Origin: Litorivita sp050633545
Lineage (GTDB): Bacteria > Pseudomonadota > Alphaproteobacteria > Rhodobacterales > Rhodobacteraceae
Assembly: GCA_050633545.1 (NCBI GenBank)
Contig: JBOEGS010000009.1
Span: 1 to 64,000, forward strand
Direction: 5' to 3'
DNA length: 64,000 nucleotides
The notes below the pieces were generated by a model, which had not been told where the DNA came from, ran no database searches, and saw only the letters and a list, made by a program, of their open reading frames with translations. Below, piece by piece: positions 44,050-53,421 of this stretch (its first letter is position 1; every line of letters begins with the position of its first letter). The translations under genes and the position numbers were made by a program.

Positions 44050-45624
44050 TCAGGTGAGGCCAAGCGCGCTCATCACCTGCGGCAGTTGCTCGGGCAGGTC
44101 TTCGGCGATCAGCCCTGCCCCGAAGCTGCGCGCGCAGTCCACATGCAAAGTGGCGGCCATTTCGGCGCAGCCGGATACCGCCCCGCCCCGCGCCAAAAGC
44201 CCCGTGATGAACCCCGCCAGAACATCGCCCGATCCGGCGGTGGCCAGCCACGGCGCGGCGCGATCATATTGCGCCGAGGAGAGGATCGCGCGGCCCGACG
44301 CCTGCGCGATCACCGTATCGCGCCCCTTATAGAGCACCGTGCAGCCCGCCGCAGCGGCGGCCTCGCGGGTGGCATCCACCTTGGAATAGGCGGGGCCTTT
44401 GAGCGGCGCGGCCTGCAATCGCGCGGCAATCTGGGGGAAAAGACGCGCAAATTCGCCCGCATGGGGCGTCAAGATGCAACCCTCATGCAGCAAACCCATC
44501 AGATCAGGATTTTGCGACAGGGCGGTGAGTGCATCGGCGTCCAGAACCATGCGCCGCCGCGCCTCCAAAGCCACCGGCAATAAGGCCGCCGCGCGCTCAC
44601 CCCCCAATCCGGGCCCAAGGCACAACGCATTGATGCGCGTGTCGGTCAGCGCGGCGCGCAGGTCTTCGGGGCTGTCGATGGGCAGGGTCATGACCGATGT
44701 GACCTGCGCCGCGACTTCGGGGATTGCGGCCTCGGGCACGCCGAGGGTCACCAACCCCGCCCCGATCCGCAGCGCCCCGCGCGCCGCCAATCGCGCCGCG
44801 CCGGTTTTGCCCGAAGGGCCGCACAGAACCAGCGCATGGCCATGAGTATATTTGTGCGTGTCGGGCGTTTTCGACAAAATCGCGGGATGCGGCGCAGCGG
44901 CCAGCCTGACAGATGGGTGAGGCGCAGCTGTGGCGGGCCCCAGCCCGATATCCTTCACCACCAGTTCGCCGCAAGCGGCAGGACCATCGGCAAGGTAATG
45001 CCCCGCTTTGGCCGATTGAAAGGTGACGGTGAGAGCGGCAAAACGGGCCTCAAAAGGGCGGGCGCCGTTCGGATTGGCGACCAGCACACGCCCGCTATCA
45101 AGGCACAATCCCGAGGGCGCATCGACGCTGACCATTTGCGCGGCGTAATCATCGCCGCCGGACCCGCCGAGGTGGCGCAACACCTGCGCCAGTTCCCCAT
45201 CCGGCGCGCGGCTCAGCCCCGTGCCGAAAATCGCGTCGATATAGAGATCGGCGATGTTGCGGCCGCCCTTGCGAAACGCACGCTCCGACAGGGGCAGCAC
45301 ATCGCCCATGGCGCTCCAGCGATCAAAATTCGCCCGCGCATCGGGGGGCAGTTTGGCGGCATCTCCATGAAGGAAGACCGTGACCTCCCATCCGCTTTGC
45401 CGGAGCAGTCGCGCGATAACAAAGCCGTCGCCGCCATTGTTGCCCGGCCCGCACAGCACCACGGCGCGGTAGGAGGATTTGGCCAGATGCGGCCAATGCG
45501 CCATGATCGCCTCGACCACGCCGCGCCCTGCGCGTTCCATCAATTCCAGTCCCGTGACCGCGCCTGAGTCGATGGCGGCGGCCTCGATGGCGCGCATTTG
45601 GGCGGATGTGAGCAATTCGGACAT
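44050..45624 (-). CDS. nnrE-nnrD: Bifunctional NAD(P)H-hydrate epimerase / ADP-dependent dehydratase
   Basis: 524 aa repair enzyme for hydrated NADH and NADPH. The N-terminal YjeF epimerase domain (about 1-210) has GPGNNGGDGFVIARLL and VSVDAPSGLC. The C-terminal ribokinase-like dehydratase domain (about 225-520) has HAGEFARLFPQ and the catalytic ATAGSGDVLAGFITGLLA. The start at 45624 (MSELLTSAQM) has an AGGA site. It is divergent from glnB. Confidence 0.95.
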   Translation of the reverse strand: MSELLTSAQMRAIEAAAIDSGAVTGLELMERAGRGVVEAIMAHWPHLAKSSYRAVVLCGPGNNGGDGFVIARLLRQSGWEVTVFLHGDAAKLPPDARANFDRWSAMGDVLPLSERAFRKGGRNIADLYIDAIFGTGLSRAPDGELAQVLRHLGGSGGDDYAAQMVSVDAPSGLCLDSGRVLVANPNGARPFEARFAALTVTFQSAKAGHYLADGPAACGELVVKDIGLGPATAAPHPSVRLAAAPHPAILSKTPDTHKYTHGHALVLCGPSGKTGAARLAARGALRIGAGLVTLGVPEAAIPEVAAQVTSVMTLPIDSPEDLRAALTDTRINALCLGPGLGGERAAALLPVALEARRRMVLDADALTALSQNPDLMGLLHEGCILTPHAGEFARLFPQIAARLQAAPLKGPAYSKVDATREAAAAAGCTVLYKGRDTVIAQASGRAILSSAQYDRAAPWLATAGSGDVLAGFITGLLARGGAVSGCAEMAATLHVDCARSFGAGLIAEDLPEQLPQVMSALGLT

Positions 45625-45673
45625 ATGGTTTCCTGCGGCAAAGGCGGTCGGGACGCGATAATCGTTTTTAAAC

Positions 45674-45690
45674 TGCGCAAATTTTACGCA
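45674..45690. promoter_or_regulatory. NtrC-like site candidate upstream of glnB
   Basis: TGC-N11-GCA, the half-site spacing of NtrC operators, lies 129 nt upstream of the glnB ATG in the nnrED-glnB intergenic region. The inner bases do not match the full consensus, so support is weak. No sigma-54 -24/-12 pair is evident; Rhodobacter NtrC can act with sigma-70. Confidence 0.25.
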
Positions 45691-45818
45691 CAAAGCGCAA
45701 TTTTGAGGCGGTCACTCTGGATTCCCCTTGGCTCCCAGCGTAGAGACAGCTTAGCCAATTGAGGCGGCTGGGGGAAAGTGATCTCACCGCCATGACAGAA
45801 AACGAGGAGGCCGCCCGT

Positions 45819-46157
45819 ATGAAAAAGATCGAAGCGATCATCAAGCCGTTCAAGCTGGACGAAGTCAAAGAAGCGTTGCAAGACGTTGGCGTTCAGGGGC
45901 TTTCGGTGATCGAAGTCAAAGGGTTTGGCCGTCAAAAGGGCCACACGGAATTGTATCGCGGCGCTGAATATGTCGTCGATTTCCTGCCCAAAGTGAAAAT
46001 CGAAGTCGTGCTCGAAGACGATCTCGTGGATGGGGCCATCGAGGCCATCATCGGCGCCGCCAAGACCGACAAGATCGGCGATGGCAAGATTTTCGTCTCG
46101 CCCGTCGAACAAGCCATCCGCATCCGCACCGGCGAAAGCGGCTCTGACGCGATCTGA
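45819..46157 (+). CDS. glnB: Nitrogen regulatory protein P-II
   Basis: 112 aa trimeric signal protein that reads 2-oxoglutarate and ATP/ADP and controls glutamine synthetase and NtrB. The uridylylated tyrosine of the T-loop is Y51 in KGHTELYRGAEYVVDF, and the C-terminal KIGDGKIFVSPVEQAIRIRTGE is intact. The start at 45819 follows GAGGAGG; upstream in-frame codons are leader. glnA follows after 81 nt, so this is the glnBA operon. Confidence 0.97.
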   Translation: MKKIEAIIKPFKLDEVKEALQDVGVQGLSVIEVKGFGRQKGHTELYRGAEYVVDFLPKVKIEVVLEDDLVDGAIEAIIGAAKTDKIGDGKIFVSPVEQAIRIRTGESGSDAI

Positions 46158-46238
46158 TCGCGCACCCAATTGCGCGGTGCGTCCCCAGTGGCGCGCCGCC
46201 GCGAACACCACCATTTCCAAACGAGAAGGGACAAGGGA

Positions 46239-47645
46239 ATGAGCATTCAAGCAGTTCTCAAGCAGATGAAAGACGAAGAGATCGAATATCTCGACGTCCG
46301 TTTTACCGATCCGCGCGGCAAGTTGCAGCACGTCACAGTGATCTGTGATGAGGTCGACGAAGATTTCCTCGAAGGCGGCTTTATGTTCGACGGCTCGTCG
46401 ATCGAAGGCTGGAAGTCGATTGAAGCCTCGGACATGAAGTTGATCTTCGACACCGAAAGCACCTATATCGACCCCTTCTATGCGGAAAAAACGCTCTGCA
46501 TCCATTGCTCGGTTGTCGAGCCCGACACCGGCGAATCCTATGCACGCGATCCGCGCGGCACGGCGCAAAAGGCCGAAGCCTACCTCAAATCCTCCGGCAT
46601 CGGCGATGCGGCCTATATGGGCCCCGAAGCGGAGTTTTTCCTCTTCGACAACGTGAAATACGCCAACACGATGAACAAAGTGTCCTATGAAGTCGATGCA
46701 ATCGACGGCGCATGGAACACCGACACCGATTACGAGATGGGCAACATGGGCCACCGTCCGGGCGTCAAGGGCGGCTATTTCCCCGTCAACCCGACCGACG
46801 AATCCCACGATATCCGCGCTGAAATGCTCTCGACCATGAAGCGTCTGGGCATGAAAGTGGACAAGCACCACCACGAGGTTGCCTCTTGCCAGCACGAGCT
46901 TGGCCTCGTTTTCGGCACCTTGACCAAACAGGCCGACGAGCTGCAAAAATACAAATACGTTGTGCATAACGTCGCCCATGCCTACGGCAAAACCGCGACC
47001 TTCATGCCCAAGCCCATCGCAGGCGACAACGGCACCGGTATGCATGTGAACATGTCGATCTGGAAAGACGGCAAGCCTTTGTTCGCAGGCGACAAATACG
47101 CCGATCTGTCGCAAGAGGCGCTGTATTACATCGGCGGTATCTTGAAGCACGCCAAGGCGCTCAACGCCTTCACCAACCCCTCGACCAACAGCTACAAACG
47201 CCTGATCCCGGGGTTTGAAGCGCCGGTTCTGCGCGCCTATTCGGCAAGCAACCGTTCGGGCTGTGTGCGTATTCCTTTCGCGGAAAGCCCCAAGGCGAAA
47301 CGCGTCGAAGCACGTTTCCCCGACCCCGCGTCGAACCCCTACCTGTGCTTTGCAGCGCTGCTGATGGCCGGTCTTGACGGCATCAAGAACAAGATCGATC
47401 CGGGCGAAGCCATGGACAAAAACCTCTATGATCTGCCGCCTGAAGAGCTGGCCGATATCCCGACGGTTTGCGGCTCCTTGCGCGAAGCGATGGAAGAGCT
47501 TCATAAAGACATGGACTTCCTCTTGGCCGGTGACGTGTTCACCAAAGACCAGATCGAAGGCTATATCGACCTGAAAATGGAAGAAATCGAACGCTACGAG
47601 CACACGCCTCACCCCGTCGAATTCCAAATGTACTATAGCTGCTAA
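46239..47645 (+). CDS. glnA: Glutamine synthetase, type I
   Basis: 468 aa dodecameric GSI that makes glutamine from glutamate, ammonia and ATP. Landmarks are MFDGSSIEGW (latch/glutamate region), the metal-binding EAEFF, the histidine of NGTGMHVNMS and the adenylylation tyrosine in DKNLYDLPPEE (about residue 397). Activity is therefore probably controlled by adenylylation as well as through GlnB. It is second in glnBA and is followed by a terminator. Confidence 0.98.
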   Translation: MSIQAVLKQMKDEEIEYLDVRFTDPRGKLQHVTVICDEVDEDFLEGGFMFDGSSIEGWKSIEASDMKLIFDTESTYIDPFYAEKTLCIHCSVVEPDTGESYARDPRGTAQKAEAYLKSSGIGDAAYMGPEAEFFLFDNVKYANTMNKVSYEVDAIDGAWNTDTDYEMGNMGHRPGVKGGYFPVNPTDESHDIRAEMLSTMKRLGMKVDKHHHEVASCQHELGLVFGTLTKQADELQKYKYVVHNVAHAYGKTATFMPKPIAGDNGTGMHVNMSIWKDGKPLFAGDKYADLSQEALYYIGGILKHAKALNAFTNPSTNSYKRLIPGFEAPVLRAYSASNRSGCVRIPFAESPKAKRVEARFPDPASNPYLCFAALLMAGLDGIKNKIDPGEAMDKNLYDLPPEELADIPTVCGSLREAMEELHKDMDFLLAGDVFTKDQIEGYIDLKMEEIERYEHTPHPVEFQMYYSC

Positions 47646-47668
47646 TCCCTTAGGATTGCTGCGAAAAG

Positions 47669-47698
47669 AAGGGGCGTCCATTGCGGGCGCCCCTTTTG
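47669..47698 (+). terminator. Terminator after glnA
   Basis: The stem AAGGGGCG with CGCCCCTT is followed by TTGCG, about 24 nt beyond glnA. Confidence 0.75.
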
Positions 47699-47814
47699 CG
47701 TTCTGGCGGCCTTCTGGCGGTCTGCCTGCGCTGCCCTGCCGCTGGGGGCTTGCCCCGCGCACCGCGCCCGCTAAAGTCGCGGGGGAGTTACCATTTCGCC
47801 TTGGGGGGCCGTTT

Positions 47815-48615
47815 ATGTCGCATCTGTTGAAAACCACCTGTATCGTTTTGGCGCTGGGTCTGGCCGCGCCCGCCGTCGCGGCGCCTTGCGGCAATACCTC
47901 GGCGGGCTTTGAGGCGTGGAAGAGCGCCTTTGCCAAGGAGGCGAAAAAGGCGGGGGTCAAATCCAAAGGCCTCGCGGCGCTCAAGGGCACGCAATATGCC
48001 AGCCGCACCATCGCCGCCGATCGCAACCAAAAATCGTTCAAATACAGTCTCGAAAAATTCATGCGGGTGCGCGGCGCCGATACGATTGTCGCGCTGGGGC
48101 GCAAACGCAAGGCGCGCGATGCGGCCTTCTACGGCGGGCTGGAAAAACGATATGGCGTGCCCGCAGGGGTGATCTTGGCCATTCACGGCATGGAAACGGG
48201 GTTTGGCAATTTCATGGGCGACAGCAATGTCGTCTCCTCGATTGCCACGCTGGCCTATGATTGCCGCCGCTCGGAGTTTTTCACCGGCCACACGCTCGCC
48301 GCCTTGCGGCTTGTGGATCGCGGCGTGGTCTCGCCCAAAAGCATCGGCGCGAAACACGGCGAGCTTGGCCATACGCAATTCTTGCCTGGCAATGTGGAAA
48401 CCTACGGGGTGGACGGCAATGGCGACGGGCGGCTGGATATGAACAACCTCTCCGACGCTTTGGCCTCGACGGCGAATTTCCTGTCGAAAAAGGGCTGGAA
48501 GAGCGGCAAGGGCTATCAGGAGGGCCAGCCGAATTTTCGCGTGATCAAGGAATGGAATGCGGCGGGGGTTTACCAAAAGGCCATCGCCATCATGGGCGCG
48601 CGCATCGACGGATGA
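47815..48615 (+). CDS. Lytic murein transglycosylase (SLT_2/MltB-like)
   Basis: 266 aa periplasmic peptidoglycan-cleaving enzyme. The signal peptide (about 1-23, ending APAVA) has no lipobox cysteine right after it (APCG lies just beyond). The catalytic glutamate is in ILAIHGMETGFGNFMG, and the later DGNGDGRLDMNNLSDALAST resembles the calcium-binding, substrate-side loop of MltB. The start at 47815 was chosen for its signal peptide; an in-frame region upstream is non-coding. Confidence 0.88.
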   Translation: MSHLLKTTCIVLALGLAAPAVAAPCGNTSAGFEAWKSAFAKEAKKAGVKSKGLAALKGTQYASRTIAADRNQKSFKYSLEKFMRVRGADTIVALGRKRKARDAAFYGGLEKRYGVPAGVILAIHGMETGFGNFMGDSNVVSSIATLAYDCRRSEFFTGHTLAALRLVDRGVVSPKSIGAKHGELGHTQFLPGNVETYGVDGNGDGRLDMNNLSDALASTANFLSKKGWKSGKGYQEGQPNFRVIKEWNAAGVYQKAIAIMGARIDG

Positions 48616-48793
48616 CTTGACAGGCCCGCGCCAAGCGGCGTAAAGCGCGCCATGGGGTCAGGCCCCCGCCGCGCGCGCCCTTTGGGGTTTGGTGAAGCCC
48701 TGAATCAAAGTTCCGTTTTCATGACCCTCGGTCACGGATGGATGGAAATGCGCGTCCCGTCTTTGTCATGTGACCCTTTAGGGACTTGATAAC

Positions 48794-49222
48794 ATGGATG
48801 TTTCTCTACCTTCGCGCGAGGCGCTCAAAGCCCAAGCCAAACGTATGCGCGCCGCTTTGGGCGATGCGGGCACCGCGATTTCCCATTCCGCTGCTTTGGA
48901 AGCCGTGGCCGCGCAATATGGCTATCGCGACTGGAACACGGCCTTTGCGGCGGCGCGCGATGCGCCGCGCCTGCGGTTTCAGATCGGCGATACGGTCAAG
49001 GGCCGCTACCTTGGCCAACCTTTTACCGGCCGCATCAAGGCGGCAGGCGAGGCGGGCGACAACTGGCGGCTGACCTTGGTGTTTGACGAGGCGGTCGATG
49101 TGGTCACCTCGGCGCATTTCTCCAACTTTCGCAAACAGGTGAATTGCACCGTCAACGGCCAAGGCGTCAGCCCCGCGGTCACTTCGGACGGCGAGCCACA
49201 GATGCGGATCTTTTTGGGGTAG
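48794..49222 (+). CDS. Glyoxalase-superfamily small protein
   Basis: 142 aa. The N-terminal 45 residues (EALKAQAKRMRAALGDAG then ISHSAALEAVAAQYGYRDWN) match a helical module found in alphaproteobacterial proteins annotated as glyoxalase superfamily. The remainder is a small beta-rich domain (RYLGQPFTGRIKAAGE). Enzyme activity is not shown. It is monocistronic. Confidence 0.65.
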   Translation: MDVSLPSREALKAQAKRMRAALGDAGTAISHSAALEAVAAQYGYRDWNTAFAAARDAPRLRFQIGDTVKGRYLGQPFTGRIKAAGEAGDNWRLTLVFDEAVDVVTSAHFSNFRKQVNCTVNGQGVSPAVTSDGEPQMRIFLG

Positions 49223-49248
49223 CTGCACAGCCGCGGCAGGGCGGCGCG

Positions 49249-49974
49249 CTATGCGCCGTCCTTCACAACATAGGTATGGATGCCAAAGACCACCGCGCGG
49301 CTGTGCGGCAGGCGCAAGATCGTCTGGCGTTCGGCGCGCAGATAGGGGCGCGTGCCGGTTTTGGGTTTGCTATCCGGATGGTAGAGGTCGGGATGCGCAT
49401 AGCGCAGCGCATTGGAGCGCCACAAGGGCCGCCCCGCTTGCACCCCGTCAAACAGCCGCTGCACCCGTTTGGCGATGTCTGCGCCGTATTCGGGCACCGG
49501 ATCGTGGATCGCCACCAAGGGGCGGCCCGCCTTTTCATGCAGCCGCCAGTTGGCCGGAAAACACAGCGCTGCAGCAGTGAGCAGATGTTCCTCGCTGCCC
49601 TCGGGCTTTTGCAAGATGCAAAAATCCTCTTGGACCAGATGGGCCAAGGTCGCCAAAGGATCGGCGCGTTCGAGCGTCACCTCTCCGCCGTCGGGGCGGC
49701 GCACCGAGGCTGGCCCCACCTCGAACCCCGCGTGATCGGCGGCCAGATGGACCAAAGCCGTGCCCAGCAATTCGGCGGCGGCCTCCTGCGCGTGATCGCT
49801 CATATAAAACACATCTGCGCGCCGCGCCGCCCAGAGGCGCGCGCGCTCGGCCATCTGCGCGCCGTAGGTTTCATCGACGACAAGCCACGCGCGAGGATCA
49901 AGCGGCGCAATCCCTGGCAAGGGGCGCGGGGCCTGCATCTCTTCGGGCAAGGCGCTGTGCAAAATCTCTGTCAT
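49249..49974 (-). CDS. Heme-dependent oxidative N-demethylase-like protein (DUF3445)
   Basis: 241 aa protein of the DUF3445/HDOD family. Typical pieces are LVQEDFCILQKPEGSEEHLLTAAALCFPANW and KAGRPLVAIHDPVPEY, followed by LYHPDS and RAERQTILRLPHSRAVVFGIHTYVV. Characterised relatives use heme and a PAS-like fold to demethylate secondary amines. The substrate here is unknown. Confidence 0.8.
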   Translation of the reverse strand: MTEILHSALPEEMQAPRPLPGIAPLDPRAWLVVDETYGAQMAERARLWAARRADVFYMSDHAQEAAAELLGTALVHLAADHAGFEVGPASVRRPDGGEVTLERADPLATLAHLVQEDFCILQKPEGSEEHLLTAAALCFPANWRLHEKAGRPLVAIHDPVPEYGADIAKRVQRLFDGVQAGRPLWRSNALRYAHPDLYHPDSKPKTGTRPYLRAERQTILRLPHSRAVVFGIHTYVVKDGA

Positions 49975-50138
49975 GGCACCAGCCTAGCCGCGCCAGCCGC
50001 GCAGGTCACGCCGGATCGGCGCGCTCATATTCGCGTGAGGCGCCGCAAAGCCCACTTGCAACGCAGGCGCGGGCGGGTCAGGTTAGCTCCCTGCCACCTA
50101 CCCCTGCCACCTGCCACCTGCCCCCGAAAGAGAACCCC

Positions 50139-51365
50139 ATGCCCGTCCAACGCGTCAATTTCGAGGGTCACAAAGGCGACCGCCTCGCCGCCCTTCTGGA
50201 AATGCCCGAGGGGCCGGTTCTGGCCACGGCGTTGATGGCGCATTGCTTTACCTGTTCCAAGGACCTGCTGGCGCTGCGGCGCATCTCGGCGCGGCTTTCG
50301 GCGATGGGCTTTGCGGTTTTGCGCTTTGATTTCACAGGATTGGGCGGATCGGAGGGCAATTTTGGCGCATCGGGGATCGCCGCAGATGTGGGCGATATCA
50401 TCGCAGCGGCGGCGTTTTTGGCGAGGCGCGATTTGCCCCCTGCGCTGCTGATCGGGCATTCATTGGGCGGGGCGGCGGCCCTGCGCGCGGCGCCCGCCAT
50501 CGACGGGCTGCGCGCCGTGGCCACCATCGGCGCGCCCTATGATCCGGCGCATATCTTGCAAAGCATCGGCGCGGGCGCGCAGGGCCTCACCGCCCTGCCC
50601 CGCGAGGAGAGCGCCGAGGTCGATATCGGCGGGCGGCCCTTCCGGATCGGCGGCGGATTTGTCCAGGATATGGCCGCTGCGGGCGATCCGGCCGCGCCGA
50701 TTGCCACGCTCGGTCGGGCGCTTTTGGTGCTGCATGCGCCGCGCGACGCCACGGTCGGCATCGACAATGCCGCACAGATTTTTATCGCCGCCAAACACCC
50801 CAAAAGCTTCGTCACGCTGGACGGGGCCGACCATCTTTTGACGCGGCCCGAGGACGCCGAATATGCCGCCGAGGTGATTGCCACATGGGCGGGCAAATAT
50901 ATCCCCCTCGCGCCGCCCGCCCCGCCGCGCGGCGCCCCCGAAGGCGTGATCCGCGTCAGCGAGGCCGATCCGGACGGGTTCTTGCAGGATGTGCAAAACG
51001 GCCCCTATCACCATTTTCTGGCCGACGAGCCGGAGGCCTATGGCGGGGCCAATCGCGGGCCCTCGCCCTACGGGCTTTTGGGCGCGGGGCTGGGGGCTTG
51101 CACCTCGATGACCATCCGCATGTATGCGCGCAAAAAGAAATGGCCCCTCACCCATGTCAGCGTCGATGTGTGCCACGACAAGGTCCACGGGCAGGACAGC
51201 GCCCTTGGCGCGAGCGGCAAGATCGACAGCTTTCGCCGGTTGATCCGGCTGGAGGGGGATTTGACCGCCAGCCAGCGTGCCAAGCTTCTGGAGATCGCGG
51301 ATAAATGCCCCGTGCACCGCACGCTGGAGCGCAGTTCGCGCGTGGTGACGGAACTGGCCGATTAG
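50139..51365 (+). CDS. Alpha/beta hydrolase-OsmC fusion protein
   Basis: 408 aa fusion. Residues 1-250 form an alpha/beta hydrolase with the nucleophile elbow GHSLGGAAALRAA and a late DGADHLL histidine. Residues about 265-408 form an OsmC/Ohr-type domain with peroxidatic cysteine context GLGACTSMTIRMYA and the second cysteine in DKCPVHRTLE, the pair that reduces organic hydroperoxides. The fused form is known from other proteobacteria. Short TGCCACC repeats lie just before the ribosome site. Confidence 0.9.
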   Translation: MPVQRVNFEGHKGDRLAALLEMPEGPVLATALMAHCFTCSKDLLALRRISARLSAMGFAVLRFDFTGLGGSEGNFGASGIAADVGDIIAAAAFLARRDLPPALLIGHSLGGAAALRAAPAIDGLRAVATIGAPYDPAHILQSIGAGAQGLTALPREESAEVDIGGRPFRIGGGFVQDMAAAGDPAAPIATLGRALLVLHAPRDATVGIDNAAQIFIAAKHPKSFVTLDGADHLLTRPEDAEYAAEVIATWAGKYIPLAPPAPPRGAPEGVIRVSEADPDGFLQDVQNGPYHHFLADEPEAYGGANRGPSPYGLLGAGLGACTSMTIRMYARKKKWPLTHVSVDVCHDKVHGQDSALGASGKIDSFRRLIRLEGDLTASQRAKLLEIADKCPVHRTLERSSRVVTELAD

Positions 51366-51377
51366 GCGGCGCGGCGC

Positions 51378-51860
51378 TTAGGTGAGGATACGCGTGTAAG
51401 TGCTTGTCATCACGTAGTCTTTGCGCGGGCCTGTGACGCGCCATCGGGCGTGCCACTGCGGCGCGGGTGCGGAGCCGGTCAGCTCACTCAGGCCGGTCGG
51501 GCCTGCGGCGTCACTCAGACCCGTGAAATCATAGCCCACGTCATAGACATCGGGCGGGCAATCGTGATGGGCGGCAGGCTCGGGCATGGCCGCATCAAAG
51601 CTGTGAAAATAGCGCCCGTCGTCAAACAGCACGTCGATCACGCTGCCCGCGCCCTGCCGCCATAGATAGCGCCGCGTGGCGGCAAAGCTTTGCGCGCCGA
51701 TGCGCATCTGCCCCGCTTCGGTGAGCAATAGCGCCACGCCCTCCCATGCGAAATTCGCCGCGCCGTCAAATTGCGCATCCGGCCCAAGCGCATCCTTGAT
51801 GCGCCGCGCGATACGCCAGCGCCCTGCGAAGTGCTGCAATCGAAGTGCTGCTCGTGTCAT
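51378..51860 (-). CDS. DUF6314 family protein
   Basis: 160 aa protein with the family-typical opening LQHFAGRWRIARRI and internal motifs FAWEGVALLLTEAG, YLWRQGAGSVIDVLFDDGRYFHSFD and HDCPPDVYDVGYDF. The beta-rich pattern suggests a small ligand-binding barrel. Function is unknown. The start at 51860 follows AGAGGG. It is convergent with the OsmC fusion gene and divergent from purB. Confidence 0.65.
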   Translation of the reverse strand: MTRAALRLQHFAGRWRIARRIKDALGPDAQFDGAANFAWEGVALLLTEAGQMRIGAQSFAATRRYLWRQGAGSVIDVLFDDGRYFHSFDAAMPEPAAHHDCPPDVYDVGYDFTGLSDAAGPTGLSELTGSAPAPQWHARWRVTGPRKDYVMTSTYTRILT

Positions 51861-52001
51861 TTGCCCTCTTTTGCGCTCTGTTTCCCTGTTCCGCGCCCGT
51901 CTCTTGCGCCCGCAAGGCGACCTGCCCTTGCCGCGCCGCGCCCTGCCGTTTAAAGACACGGGCGAGACGCTGCCCGCAACCAAAATGATAGGTCTTTGCC
52001 C

Positions 52002-53309
52002 ATGATCCCCCGTTATTCCCGCCCTGAAATGGTCGCCATCTGGTCGCCTCAAACCAAATTCCGCATCTGGTACGAGATCGAAGCCCATGCTTGCGATGCG
52101 ATGGCCGATCTGGGCGTGATCCCGCGCGAGAATGCCGAGGCCGTTTGGAAGGCCAAGGATGTGGAATTCGACGTGGCGCGGATCGACGAGATCGAAGCCG
52201 TGACCAAACATGACGTCATCGCGTTTTTGACCCATCTGGCCGAACATGTCGGCTCCGACGAAGCCCGTTTCGTGCACCAAGGCATGACCTCGTCGGATGT
52301 GCTCGACACCTGCCTGAACGTGCAACTGGTGCGCGCTTCGGATATTTTGATCAAAGGCGTCGAGGCGCTTTTGGAGGCGCTCAAACGCCGCGCGATGGAA
52401 CATAAAATGACCGTCCGCGTCGGGCGCAGCCACGGCATCCACGCCGAGCCGACCACCATGGGCCTGACCTTCGCGCGGTTTTACGCCGAAATGGACCGCA
52501 ACCTTGCCCGCCTCAAAGCGGCGCGCGAAGAGATCGCCACGGGCGCGATTTCGGGTGCGGTCGGCACCTTTGCCAATATCGACCCACGCGTCGAAGAGCA
52601 TGTCTGCGCCAAGCTGGGGCTGTCGCCCGAGCCGATCTCGACCCAAGTGATTCCGCGCGACCGCCACGCGATGTTCTTTTCGGTGCTCGGGGTGATTGCC
52701 TCGTCGATCGAGAATGTCGCCATCGAAATCCGCCACATGCAGCGCACCGAAGTGCTCGAGGGGGCCGAGTTTTTCTCGATGGGGCAAAAAGGCTCCTCGG
52801 CGATGCCGCATAAGAAAAACCCCGTGCTGACCGAAAACCTCACCGGTCTGGCGCGTCTGGTGCGTATGTCGGTGATCCCCGCGATGGAGAATGTGGCGCT
52901 GTGGCACGAGCGCGATATCTCGCACTCCTCGGTCGAACGCGCCATCGGGCCGGATGCCACGATCACGCTTGATTTCGCCTTGGCGCGGTTGACCGGCGTG
53001 ATCGACAAGATGTTGATTTTCCCGCAAAACATGCTCGACAATATGAACAAATTCCCTGGTCTTGTGATGAGCCAGCGGGTGCTTTTGGCCCTGACCCAAG
53101 CGGGGGTGAGCCGCGAGGCGGCCTATTCCATGGTGCAGCGCAATGCGCTCAAAGTATGGGAAGAGCGCACGGATTTCCGCGAAGAGCTTTTGGCCGATAA
53201 AGAGGTGGTCGAGGCGCTTGGCGTTGAGGCGATCAACGAGAAATTCGACATGGATTACCACACCAAAAACGTCGATGTGATCTTCAAGCGGGTCTTCGGC
53301 GAAAGCTGA
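52002..53309 (+). CDS. purB: Adenylosuccinate lyase
   Basis: 435 aa fumarase/aspartase-superfamily enzyme acting twice in purine synthesis (SAICAR to AICAR, adenylosuccinate to AMP). The superfamily signature is GSSAMPHKKNPV (catalytic serine loop), and the conserved TSSDVLDTCLNVQL and GRSHGIHAEPTTMGL carry catalytic histidine context. The start ATG is at 52002; the upstream TTG at 51996 is not needed. A terminator follows. Confidence 0.97.
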   Translation: MIPRYSRPEMVAIWSPQTKFRIWYEIEAHACDAMADLGVIPRENAEAVWKAKDVEFDVARIDEIEAVTKHDVIAFLTHLAEHVGSDEARFVHQGMTSSDVLDTCLNVQLVRASDILIKGVEALLEALKRRAMEHKMTVRVGRSHGIHAEPTTMGLTFARFYAEMDRNLARLKAAREEIATGAISGAVGTFANIDPRVEEHVCAKLGLSPEPISTQVIPRDRHAMFFSVLGVIASSIENVAIEIRHMQRTEVLEGAEFFSMGQKGSSAMPHKKNPVLTENLTGLARLVRMSVIPAMENVALWHERDISHSSVERAIGPDATITLDFALARLTGVIDKMLIFPQNMLDNMNKFPGLVMSQRVLLALTQAGVSREAAYSMVQRNALKVWEERTDFREELLADKEVVEALGVEAINEKFDMDYHTKNVDVIFKRVFGES

Positions 53310-53345
53310 TCCGCGCAAATACCGGCGGCCCTTTGGCGCCCCGTG

Positions 53346-53382
53346 GCCCCCGCGCAAGGAGACTTCGCGCGGGGGCTTTTTT
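53346..53382 (+). terminator. Terminator after purB
   Basis: The 10-bp stem GCCCCCGCGC with GCGCGGGGGC is followed by TTTTTT, 37 nt past purB. Confidence 0.9.
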
Positions 53383-53421
53383 GTGATAGGATGAGGCGGT
53401 AAACCTGATTGGGAGAGTGCT

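Noticed and set aside
45684..48110. 808-codon minus-strand frame over glnB-glnA
   Set aside because: Antisense shadow of the glnBA operon.
50090..50125. TGCCACC repeats before the hydrolase-OsmC gene as a phase-variable tract
   Set aside because: Units are irregular and few; the downstream start has a normal context. Nothing indicates slippage control.
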